This document shows positions 45,712 through 57,360 of a stretch of DNA of 64,000 bases, in pieces. Under the pieces are notes generated by a model. That model searched no databases. It saw only the letters and a program-made list of their open reading frames with translations, and had not been told where the DNA came from. The position numbers were made by a program, and so were the translations under genes. Origin of the DNA: Madurella fahalii (taxonomy: Eukaryota; Ascomycota; Sordariomycetes; Sordariales); NCBI GenBank assembly GCA_029876055.1, contig CM056879.1, positions 2,604,001 through 2,668,000 on the forward strand, in the 5' to 3' direction. Position 1 is the first letter of the stretch. Every line of letters begins with the position of its first letter.

Positions 45712-48700
45712 GACTAGTCAAAGCCACAGGTGGTCGCGAAGCAAATTGGCTGATGTTCCTGTTGGTTTCCTTGATTTCCTCTCGCTGTCTTGCCAAGGAG
45801 AGCGGTGGCAACGTCCCCAACGCAAGCGCAGGTTACCGAGACGGGTCGGCAGTACCGTCAGGCAGAGCTGTCGGGTTCTGGCAGAGGTGTTGGCGCAAAC
45901 CGCGGTTTACACGCAAGCCTCTGACTATCGCGGCGGGTCGGTCGCTTGCAGCAGCGAGCGCACGGAGCCTCAACGGAGAAAGATCCGGGCAGCAAAGCGC
46001 AACACCAATGGTCTTTGGTCGAAGAACAAGCGGGACGAGCGGCTCGGGACAAGAGGACGGCACTCGAGATTTGGTCTGCAGATTACCACGACCGCGCGAC
46101 AACAGGGAGACAGCGACAGGCGATCGACGGGGCGGGACCAGATTGGGCCTTTGAGGATTTGACAAAGAGGCCGTGCTGGGGGTCCGAAGAATAAAACCGA
46201 CCGACAGGAAGGGGAAAACCAGTAAAGAAGAGAAGCACCCTTAGGGAAGGTTGGCGAAGGCGGTGCGTGTTGGACCGGATGGGCTGGAGGGGAAGGGGAA
46301 GGGGGAGGGAAGGGAAGAGAAAGGGAATGAGGAAACGGGGACGAGTTCCACACTATCATGATTATTTTTTTTTCACCTTTTTTTTCTTCATCGACGTCCG
46401 TGCTGATTCAGGCCGCGCCCAGCGGGGAGCACAGCAAGGGCTGGGGTTGGTCGAGGCCGCTGGGGACCCGCTAAGGACCAGTGGGTTAGCATCTGTCAAG
46501 CCTTCTCGGCTGGGGCCTCTTGGCAACTAATTCGCCTCGGTCTGGGCCTGGACGATCTTGACTGCTGCTGACTCTTTGCATTTCCCCTCGGGGCGCAGTC
46601 GTGTCAACCTTTATGGATCTATTTCTGTTTGCAGTAGCGATGCCAACGCTGCCTTACTTTGTGCATTTATTCTGCATTGAAACAAGGGCCTGAGGCCAAT
46701 GTAAGCAGGAATTAACCCTTAGGGTTCCAGCCGCTCACGGCACAGCAACTCGGTACTCCACATTTGTCTCCTATGTACACCTCGCCCAAGGTTCGTAATG
46801 GCCACATCTTTCATCGGTTGACAAACACAGGCAGCCCCAAAAAGGCGGTCTACCAATGCTCTCAGTTCTACCTCCCAGCCTGGCTTACTTCCGGACAAAA
46901 TGTGTGAAGCTCATACCGTGAGCCTATGTACTCTATTAGACAAACCCGCTCTCACTGTTGGCCTAGTTGCCTGCAGTCTCTCTCTACACGAGTACCTGCT
47001 CCACTGGCACTCTGCCAGCCGGCGCCTTCGATCAACAGCTCTTTGTGTACTCCAATGATTCCGATCCTCACACGCAATGCAACGCCACGCCGGCAGGGCC
47101 AGATTTAGCCACCTGGAGACTAGTTCCCAGATCCCCCGGTTAGTTGTAATGTCTGCGCAATACCAGAGAACGCTAACATAGTGCTTTACAGATCAAGTCT
47201 GGTTGCTCTCCGTTCTCTTCGCTCTCTGGCATTTTATTTCCCTCTAGTGCTAGGGCTATCTGCATTTTTATTTGCTAACAGGAGAGCTCTACTCTGGAGC
47301 GTGCAAGAATACATGCCAACCCGTTCAGTATGCGACTTTACCAAGGCAGCGGAATTGAGTCTTGAGGATCCCATTGCCTCTTTCAATCGTTGCGGTCTTG
47401 TTTATCATGATTATCGCAACAGTGACGTCACTTCTTCACGGCACTCCGCTCTCTTCCACGACCCGCAAGGTTCCTCCCCAGGGTTTCCTCTTTTGAGATT
47501 CGGTGCTTTTAGGGCTTGAAATGCCTATTCGCATCAACATTGTCGTTGGCTCATGGGCTCGTAGTCCCACATTGGTATCCTTGTTAAAGCCTGGTAGTCA
47601 TTCCCTGCCCAAGCACCTTGCTCATTCAGAAAAGCTCAGAGGACATTGGACGTAAACAACTCAGGTGATGACAAAATGAGGCGGGCATTTATCGTAACCC
47701 AGTGCTTGGAATTTACAGCACCTGCGTTCATGTCCCTACAACCTAAGCAGTTGTGCTATGAAGCGGCACGAGTTGGCAAACTTGCCGTGGCGTGGTTCAA
47801 CCCACCTTACCTCACCTAAGACATCTCCGCTATATTGCCCCTCAGTGTAGTCCGCCAGGGGTTGGGCTGAAACACGTAAAAAAGAAATGGGGAGCAGTGG
47901 GGGCATGCTAACCGGAAGAAGCCGCTGTGGGGTTTTTCAGGGCGCAAAGGCGCGGATCTCCCAACAGCCAAGGCTCGCCCAGCTCCTGTTCTCTCAGCCC
48001 TGTTCAGCCGCATTCAACGTCCAACATCAATACGCAAGAGTCCATCGCAGCAACATCACCATCACTGCCACCATCAACCTCAGAGAATTCCCCGTCGAGA
48101 CCGTCGCTGCCATGCTGCTATAGATCATTTGAAGTCCATAGAGAAATAACAAAAACTACCAATAAAAACCTCTCACCGGATTTCCCCCCAGCTGATTTAG
48201 CTTTTACTTCAGTTTTAACTGATGTCTGTCTTTGTCTATTTGGGTTTTGCGGTAAGCACCTAGGCTGGTTCTCTGGTTCTAGTAGATCAAAAGATCCCTC
48301 GTCTAAGAGCATGTTTAAGACCTAGTACCCATTTCGGTGTTCGATCAACTGCATCCCCTTGATTGTCCCTGCTCCCGCGTTATTTTTTTTTTCCTCCCTA
48401 CGTCCGTTGGTGATTAGATTGCTAGCGCCTATCCTAACATCAAGATCTCATAATTCCAATCTATCTAGCCACGTTTGGTTTATATTTGTTCCAAAGTTTC
48501 ACCTCGGTTCCATTGGTTTCCTTCTCTCGGGATTAGCTCACAGTTCAACATGATAATCTCCATAGGGAGTTATCCTCGAGTTTGAGCTTGTTTTAATGCA
48601 CTTACCGTTCGAAGTAAAATTCTCTGGAATGGTCTCTTGAATGTGACATGCCAAAGTAGTTATTCATGGCATTGGGAGTAAACCAAGCATAACTCAGAGT

Positions 48701-49423
48701 GTTTAACAGACAAGACAAGATTGTCAGATTCAATGGGATAACAGAACCTTGGATGATCCATTGTAATTCAGAACCTATATACCTGGTAAAGGAAGTCTGC
48801 TGTTCAGTATATGTGGTCTCCTTGGGGATTATAGAGCTAAGACGCTTTGTTTTTGGGCTCTTAACAAGGTGTAGCGTGTAAACAGCAACGAGGACATCTG
48901 CTCACGGACATCAGACGAAGGTCACACGACCCTCAGGCAACACTCGCTGTGCAAGATAAGAGAGTATAATGAAGTTATCGCGATAACTGGATTGCTATCG
49001 GATGGCCCGGGCGCCCATAGGAGTATATTCCCAGCCCATTCAAGTTTTCGATCTTCCTCCCTCTTTTCCACAAAACCGCCATCACAATCGTTGTCTCGTC
49101 GCTCTCTCTCCGCGGGTTTCTCGTCATTTTTATCAGAAAAGTCATCAGCAGCGATGTAAGTCCATCTCTTCTTCACCGTCTTAGTCCCATTGCTTCGCGC
49201 GGACATTATCGCCGAGTCGAGGGCAGATTCCTCCCCCGCTGGTGCGAAATCGCACATGCGACCGACTGATCTCTCGAGATCGCGAGGTCAGCATTTGCCC
49301 AGTCCCATCTGATGATCCTCTTTCCATCTTATGACACGGCCATTTGATATCCTGACAGCTCGTTTTCCGTTGCTTGACACGACCTTTTTACCATGTCTTG
49401 TCGTCTAACCCACCATTTGCCCA
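45712..49423. other. Long divergent gene-free interval
   Basis: 3.7 kb between eIF2A and the unrecognised gene at 49424. The first few hundred bases must be the eIF2A promoter. Open frames longer than 100 codons exist (45833-46165 and 47181-47519) but none has domain or compositional support. At about 49155 a GTAAGT site preceded by CAGCGAT could be the donor of a 5' untranslated intron of the 49424 gene; the acceptor is not clear. The minus-strand frame 48922-49257 mirrors a pyrimidine-rich leader. Confidence 0.45.
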
Positions 49424-52308
49424 ATGCTCGCTTTCCCAGTCATCGAAGTTTCCAAGACTCTGCTGACGCGTTGCTTACAGAAGATGATCGACGAACACCG
49501 AGGTGCTCGTGAGGGTCGGGATCTCCGGTCCGACTTCGAGGACCTGCTTTGGCAGGCACTCGAAGCCGGCGAGGGAATCGGTGAGTCCATGATATGTCCA
49601 AGGCAGGCATCAACGATGGCACACCCGGCACGTGGGGATGGCTATCACAAGAGCGGAATCGCAGCGGCTTTATTTCACAAGTTCACTTAACGGATCAAAG
49701 ATGAAAGAACCGGCAGACGTGTGCTAGTCCAGGGCAGGGCTACAACAACAAGTGAGAGTGGGGCACCCTCCTTTCTCTGGCTGTAATGTGAACCTTTGCC
49801 TGGGCAGCCCTCACCGTCATCGTTATCTTGGTCCAGTGAGCGCCAGCGAAGATCTGGATCCGGCTTGGATCGCCCGGTGTGAGCATGGATCGAACTGCGA
49901 GCCTTGCCCGGCAACTCCGTGACGATTCGCATCGGCGAATTTTGAACTTTCAAGCCGGCCAGTAACGCGCAGCGCAGCAATCTGCGTAGACCCGCGTGCT
50001 TCCCCGCGAGCCTATAATTTCTCTCTGACCCTCCAGCGAACTTCTCTTTTCTTCCTTCCCCTCGCGATCGCAAAGCAACGACAAGAAGCTGACTTTTTTC
50101 TTCAAATTAGCCACCCAGACCGAGGAGGACGGCGACCGTCTCCCTCCTCCCCCGCCTCCATCACCAGTTGCCGTTCACGGCATCTTCCCTTTCCCTCCGC
50201 CGCGCGACTCTCCCCGGTCGCCCATTCCTTCCACCTCCCCCTCCTCCTCGACGGTTTCCGAGACGTCGAGCGAGTCAAGCACCCGGAAAATCATGGAGGT
50301 CACCAACGCGTACCTCTGCGGCCACCACCATATCCAGATGGTGGCCTTGATGAAGGCCAAAGTCCAGGACATCCTGGACTACGAGAAGACGAAGAATCGC
50401 AAGATTCTTCACCTCGACTGGTAAGTGGTACCGAGCGGTCAGCCAAAAATTCGCATCGCTGACACTGGTCATTCCGCGCTTAGGATTGCGGGAAACCCGA
50501 GCGATCCTGTCACTGGGGGTGGCGACCCCGGTGACGGTGTGAGCCGGGAGGACCGCGTGCTGCGCAATAGCGTGGCCGAGATCGTGATGCGGTACGTCCA
50601 TGGCGTCCAGCATCTCGACCAGAAGGAAGCAGTAAGTACTTTACTACATTTTCGCCCTTTTCTGCTTTTCTCTGTTTTGTCAACTTCTGGGTTTGCTTCT
50701 GGGCGTGGGCTTTCCCAATTCTATTTTGTTATTATCATATTATTTTTTTCCGCCTCAGTTCCTTTTTGCCTTTTTTTTTTTCCTCTTCTTGTCCCTTTGT
50801 TGTTCTTTTTGCGCCTCTCGAGGTTTTTTTTTTTTCTTTGCGGGCCCTCGGCATTCCCATTATTCTCCGCCTGATGCCCGGGTTTCGATCTGTAACTTGA
50901 AAAACACAACGCTAACATCTTCCCTCCGCAGTGGAACAAATCCATGTTTTTCGGAGACTGGCTGAAAAACTCGCACAGCGAGCGCCAGTTCTTCCTCGAG
51001 ATCCAAGTCAAGCGGATCTCTGGAGCCGATAACGAGCTCCAAGAAAAGTGCGGCATACACTCGCAATATGCCTGGTTGTCCCTTCACGACGACAAAGTCA
51101 AAGGAGTGGACCCCATCGTCTTCCCACCTTTCCACCGACAGGCGATTCCTGCGCTGATGGCAGCGCGCGGCCTTGGCATCCCGGGTGAGTCGGGCTTCGG
51201 CGCCGTCGCCGAGGGGGGCGGGTTCGCTGCCGCGCCTCCTTCTCTCCAGTCGTCCAAGTCATCTGCCGACAAGGGCAAGGGAAGGGCCGTTGCCGACGAC
51301 GAGGGCAACGATGCTGCTTCCCACGGATCCGGCATCGACATCAACTATCAAGAGCCTGCAACAGCCGGCGCTTCGTCTCCCCGCCTCCCTTCCATTGGAC
51401 ACCTCGCTCTTGGTTCTCCCAACTTTTCACCTGCTGGCCTTAGCTCCGCCCGCACTGGCATCCCGCGCAGCCAACCGCTCCCCCAGACTGACAGCTTCAA
51501 TTCGATCGGCTCTCCTTCGCAACATGGAGTTGCCAACGAGCCTGAGCATTCCGGATCGTCCTACGTCGAGGAAGAGAGCACTGTGTTCTTCGACAACTCC
51601 AACAACCCCTACATCCAGCCGGCTCCGACACATATCTCCCCTCCCGGAGGCCGCGACGATCCCGTTCTCGGAACTCAAGCCCAAGCCATCAAGCAAGCCA
51701 TCGCGAACAAGGCCGACGAGCTGCACAGCATCTTCGCTTTTGACCTCGACCAGGATTTCTTGGAGCGCAAGTCCAAGTCGTTCATCTATGTCGTCCGTGT
51801 CGTAGCCATCCCCGACCCTGGCCATGTCACCAACGTCTTTACCGGTCCGGCCGCTCCAGACCGCAACGGCACCCTTCTTGGTCAAGGCGGATGGGTCGTT
51901 CCGCCTATTGAGGAGCGCATCGCCTGGCGGGATGGCCACAAGCGCGCGTACCGCAACAAGGGGGCCAAGTTGGGCAAGTACCAGGGCATGCCTAAGTCCC
52001 AAGTCAATCGCGCCATGCCGATCGAGTTTGACTGGTCCAACCAGTCGGTGCCGCGTTACTTTGGCGAGGCTTTGCCCGTCTGGCATGAGCCGGTCGATCC
52101 GTGCCTGGAGGATGTGTATTGGATGGTTTGGCAGCTCGTCAGCGGCAAGCAGTACCTCGGCATGCGGACGGGCTTTGGCTTCGGCATCCTGCGAGCTGAC
52201 ACCAAGGGCAACCAGGAGTTGTTGGCTGACTGCAAGTTCAAGTCTCCTTCTCCTGAGGCGCTTTACCATGCGGCTTCTTACCCGCGCGGCGATGAGACCA
52301 AGAAGTAG
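49424..52308 (+). CDS. Unrecognised fungal protein with long introns, 663 residues
   Basis: Exons 49424-49580, 50111-50420, 50484-50631 and 50932-52308 join in frame. I do not recognise the family. Residues 1-52 are helical (MIDEHRGAREGRDLRSDFEDL). A Pro/Ser linker follows, then a region with CGHHHIQMVALMKAKVQDILDYEKTKNRKILHLDW, then DRVLRNSVAEIVMRYVHGVQHL, then IHSQYAWLSLHDDKVKGVDP. A disordered Ser/Pro/Asp stretch precedes a folded C-terminus rich in Trp and Gly (VEEESTVFFDNSN..., VPRYFGEALPVWHEPVDPC, MVWQLVSGKQYLGMRTGFGFG). Introns 1 and 3 are 530 and 300 nt, several times the usual. No NLS or membrane helix is certain. ATG 49484 is an alternative start. Isolated and intron-rich, it may be a regulator. 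Confidence 0.8.
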
Positions 52309-55300
52309 AGTTGGTCCTTCACTTTTCTTGAGCTCGTCGGTTCGACATGAGGGACAAAGTCTCTTGCCGCGACGGCCTACAGCACGAAGTCATGACGTCA
52401 CGAGGTTACGGGCTTCATCGCCGTGTTCTCTGACACTTGCAACACGGACTGAACGGTACGATACCACTATGTTGGCTTCTTCTCTCTCTTCTTCACGAGC
52501 TCTCCTGAGGCCGTCTAATGAAGCGACGACTTTATGATGACGACTCGATGATAACGACTCTCCTCTCAATTCTCGGTCTTCTTTCTTTGCTTTCAGATCT
52601 GTTTTTCCTTGCATCAACCGTCCTCAAACGCCGCACTACTCTCGTTTCGCCTCCACGCATGCCCAATCCTCCATATTATTGGACACGCTTTCACCCATCG
52701 CCCCTTCGTCAAAGGGGATATCTGATCTCCTGATCGTGGCTGTCCAAGAGGAGCACTTACCTATCACGGCATCGTGGCACACGGCTAGCACATCTTACCC
52801 TTCCGGCATGACGACGTTGTGGGCCTCTCCTTTCTGTACTCTCCCTCTCCGGCACCATCGACGCCGCACCGCCAAAGTATCTGCCTCGCCCTCCAGAAAA
52901 AAAAATGCCCTTCAGCACTTACTCACCGGCTCGCTTTCCCTAACTCGGGTTCTTGTCCACCGGAGTAGATCCCCGATGCGCAGTCCGGAAAGGCCAACTT
53001 ACATCAAACCCATCGTCGCATGGCATGGCGACACCCTACCTAACGGCACACTGGCGGGCAGCGCTCGATGATTGCATTTCCTCTCCGCCCTCTGATATGG
53101 GAAACGGTAACTTCGGGTTGGAGTCTCTTCGGTTGGTCTTCTGATATTTGGCGTTTTTTATTTTTCACGTCGGATGGACGGATAGATGGGCGGAACAGGC
53201 TCTCGGCGGCGGTGATACCCCCTCGGTCTAATGGCGTCTTCTTTCGAGATACTCTATTCTCGCAATAATTGGGATGATGATCCCCATCTAACTCCTGACT
53301 CGGAGGTTTCTTTCGCTGTAGATTATGGAATCGGATAAGTTTCGCTCTATCGCCCTTGGTAAATTTGCATATGTGTTGCCCTGCGTGATGTTTGGTGATC
53401 GGTCTTTATGGTGTTGATGGACTACTACGAGTATGGGAAACCTTGGCGATGGCCATCAGACTTGAGGCATCTTCATTCTTTATCTTCCCACCCCGCAAGT
53501 CCCGTTGGAAAGTTGGGTGTGCATGTGCCGGCCTGCAGGGTGGTGATGACGTCGGTTTGTATCCGGCGTCATGTCGATCCTTCGCCTACTTCGGGAAGTA
53601 ACTCGCCCCTTTCCCTGTCTTGAAAAATATCTCGTGGAAATTCTCTTCCATGAATGCCGTGATCCCGCTCCCGCCGGAACTGTGTAAAGCCGCTCGTCAA
53701 TCGGCTATGCTTCTGCTGTTGGCAGGAGTCGACCGCGAAATGGCGCAATGTGCTATTGCAATCGGACTACGCAGACTCCTCCCACTTTCTTGCGTTCCGT
53801 CTTGAATTATCTGCTCATGGCCATGTTCTCCATTTTTGGCCTGCATGTTTCTTTCCTTCCCCTTCTTTCAATTTGCCTATCTTGTACACTCGAATCTCCC
53901 GTCAATAAGTGTTTCGGAAAGCGGTTTGTGTTCGTCGTGGGTTTTACCCCTGACATGGTTGAGCACCCCTGAACACGTCTCGCACAAGGGATGGAGCGAT
54001 CATACCTGGCCCTGCCACATCCAATTTGTTTTCGCGATACCGGGCGAGACTGGGAAATGGTAAGGCAGATGTAGCACCCATTCCGGGCTTTCCCATAGAC
54101 CCTTGAGATGCTATTTTCAAAATGCCATCCATCCGATCTTCCTTCTGCCCACCACTTCACGCCGATCGAACCCTCTGCTGATCCCTCGTGCGTCCGTACC
54201 CGCCCGAACGAGTGCCGGGCTGCTCCCTCCCCACCCTCCCGCTGGTACCCTACTTCCTTCCTTTCCAAAACAGCAAGTCCCCTCGCCGATCTTCGTTGGA
54301 AGAGTGCGTTAGGCCGGCGGTGTACCGGTACATGTGCTCCGTCGAGCCAAATCGGTGCTTCTGCAGACATCCCTGCTGTTTATCGTGAGGCAGCGCCTCC
54401 CCTCATCCAATGTTGAGTCTCCCTGGTCCTGTGACCGAGGGTCCATGTGATGCTATTGGACTGAACGCCCCGGCAAACTTTAATACTGCTACAGGGAGCG
54501 TAGAAAGGAGAGAGGCAGTCGTAATGTTTTGTGGCTTGTGGTTTGTGGCAAGTGGCAAAGGGGCTAGGGGCGTTTTGTGCCACAACAGGTCTTTGGAAAA
54601 GTCCATCCATAGGGGTACCTTGAGTGGGTTTATTTGGCTGATTATTTCGTCAAATGTTGATATTTGTGTGTTCTAATGTGGTGCGCGGCGCTCGCGTAAA
54701 TCTTCCAAGAGCCTTCGCGAAGCTCGGATTGCTGTAATCCGGAACTCGGCCTTGTCGAGCTCGCCACATGTCCGTTTACATCAACAAAGCTGAAGCGAGA
54801 TGTGGTGACTTGATGAAACCCGCCGCCTTTCACATCCTCCCTCATGACTATCTCCCATTCCAGACGCGTGACATATTTGCCCCCCACCAAGGACGGGCTC
54901 GCCGCGTCTTGGGACCTAGTGATCGACATCTGCATGCCCCGATCTGGAAGACTTCCGTAGAGATATGAGGGGGCGTGGCTGTAGAACGGAAGATAACGTG
55001 AGACATTGGATTCCGTGGCAGCGGGAAACCCTCGTTAGTGCGTTGTCACACTCGGTCACTCACGGCTGCCGGCGTTGGTGCTCCCACCGGCAGGGGTCGT
55101 CTGCCGGGCCGCCACGATGCTGCTCTCTTTCACGACGACCTGAGAGAGCATGGGATTGTCGTCGTGAAACTGGCGAGGCGGTGTCTGTAGGGCAGGCCAT
55201 GAGCGTCGGTGGGGGAGAGCTCTGTGGCCAGACCGAGTACACAGTAGTACGGCCAGGGGAATGGAGGAAAGGCGATGGTGTAGCTGCGGCCCGCCTGCGG

Positions 55301-57360
55301 TGGGAGTGGTAGCGCAGGTGCTCTGCGTGCATCCTGCACGGGCTCGCCCTCTGGAACGTTTGTTGGACCTGGTTGGCGGTTCTCGGCCTCACGCTCCTTT
55401 TGCAGAGCCCCGCGTGCGCATTCAAGGGTCCCATCAACGTTGCCCGAAGGGATCGCCGGACCATGCGCGCTCCGACATAACGTCTGGATAACACCAGGCC
55501 AGGTACGGCCGTCGCGCCGCAGTATCGAGCGGCAAATGTCGTCCTTGCATGACCTGTTGCTTCGGACGGACGCGCCACGGTTTCTTGCGCAACAAGTACC
55601 GCAAAGCGTCATCTCAGGTCGCATCCAAGCTCCAAGACGACCAATGGAGAGGCAACGTTGTCCCAAACTCCGGACCTGACCATGGTGTCGGCGAGCGATG
55701 GCGAATCCCCCACGCAACGCATGGCACCACTGGGGGTCTGTCTTGGGACGTATTTGCGGGAGAATTCGGCAAGTTTGTATTGTATCGTGGAGGAAGGACT
55801 TGCGGCCGTGTAGCCCTCCCGCTCTAAGCAATCCCAGGGGTTGTCTACCGCGCTCGGCAAGGGGTACATCATCCGGTTTGCTTGTCCGAGAACTTGACTG
55901 TGACTGCCGGATTCCACACTAGGCCACGTGCACCCCCATACATAAGCCTCTATGCACATACTAGAAAGTGCGCATTGTGCGTCGATCAGCGCGAGACCGC
56001 TCAGTCGCTTTTGCGTGGTCGGACTGGAACGAAATGTCAGCTGTCGGGCAACACTGAGGGTTGTTTTGGGACATTTTAGCCTACTCCTTACTACTCGTGA
56101 TCGGATGGATTGAAGAGAAGAAAGGGAAATGTAAGGACGGACGAGTTCCTATACGGGGAACTCTCCACCCGTCGCTCTTCCAGCGGCTGGAGATGAGGAG
56201 AATCATGTAATCGCTCTGTTAAGACAGCTTTCTTCCATTTGTATGATCCATCCCGTTTCACCTTCTTTTATTCGTGCTTAGAAATTTACACGCCATCGTG
56301 CACCATCTAATCACATGCATCACCAACAAGCTTGGACAGGACCGTCCGGTGCTTGAGCCACGCGTCGGGAACAGCACGGTCCGGTGTTCAAGCTTAGCAG
56401 AAACGCCTTGCACCTAAGCGCCTGGCTCAAACAAAAACGGACATGGGTCCCACGGAGCAGAAGGTCCGGTTCGACGTGACTGGCATATGGCCGACATCCA
56501 CTGAAACAACCGTGGAGGCTACGCGAGATGACGCCCTCCTGCACAGCCACGCTACCATCTCGACGGACAACCGCGAGCCTTCTGTCCGGGATGGTCAGCA
56601 TGGAACCCGCTCTGTGATGACTCGTTGTTTGGCGAGGCTACCGTTTGAAGGGGCCCGGACCTAGGACGTGCACACCCACGATATTGCAAGACGGATCATT
56701 GTAGGCATTGCATGAACGGGGTATGAAGCAAGCTCATCAGGCAAACGAATAATCCGAAAAACAAAAACATCCATTTGCTTGTCTTCCCGCGTCATACCGG
56801 ACTTAACTCATCGCATCTAATCCATACACAATCGACTATGCCCATTTCCTATCCGATAAATCCTACCTCCTAATGAATACCGTTGAAGATCATGGAATGA
56901 TAAAAGTGGTATTGTCAAAATAAGGGTCCAAAGAAGAGAAGATGTCCAAAATATGCGCAACAAAGATAAACTCTCCCTCCTACAAGAAATAGATACCTAG
57001 ACCGAGTAGAGTCCCACCAAGAGTACAGATCGATTGGAAGCCATCCATCTAATATAAGGCCGCACGAATCGAAGAAAACCGAAGAAAAGGATCACAAAAC
57101 TCTGCCCCTCGAGGGACTTGGTATCTCAGAAGCGAAGCGAAGCCATCGTTCTCAACGCCAAAAAGCGCACAAAGCCTCTCCAGCAACATGATTTGTGCGG
57201 TTTGGGATGCGCGAAGCCCTCAGAAATGGTGAAAAAGGAGAAAAAAAAAAAAAAAAAGCCAAACAAACCATCCGTCCCTATCCCCATCTGCCCCTTTTCT
57301 AGGTCGCATCCAATATTCATTCATCAATCCATTCAAACAATAGAAGACCTCGCCCCCTGC
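52309..57360. other. Gene-poor convergent interval, 5 kb
   Basis: Lies tail-to-tail between the unrecognised gene and the grainyhead factor, so no promoter is required here. No open frame has recognisable protein character on either strand; the longest (55130-55831, minus) is irregular. It should include long 3' untranslated regions and could hold non-coding RNA genes. A degenerate 68-bp dyad occurs at 56328-56395. Confidence 0.5.
56328..56395. repeat. Imperfect 68-bp dyad with internal direct repeat
   Basis: The ends read AAGCTTGGAC and GTTCAAGCTT, an inverted pair with one mismatch. Between them GACCGTCCGGTGCTTGAGC and CACGGTCCGGTGTTCAAGC form a diverged direct repeat. Confidence 0.6.

Noticed and set aside
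47181..47519. Plus-strand frame with a hydrophobic start (LAFYFPLVLGLSAFLF)
   Set aside because: Looks like a signal peptide by chance. The rest has no domain, and no splice sites extend it.
48922..49257. Minus-strand frame of 111 codons starting at ATG 49257
   Set aside because: It is the reverse of a pyrimidine-rich leader, which gives a Lys/Glu/Arg/Asp-rich frame by composition. No domain is seen and it lies over the probable leader of the 49424 gene.
49841..49880. TTCGATCC-like B-box on the minus strand
   Set aside because: No matching A-box or acceptor stem could be drawn; not a tRNA.
54160..54230. GGTTCGATC-like B-box on the minus strand
   Set aside because: The upstream sequence lacks the TGGCNNAGTNGG A-box and cannot form a cloverleaf.
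55130..55831. Minus-strand frame of 233 codons
   Set aside because: Irregular Arg/Cys/Gly composition with no recognisable motif.
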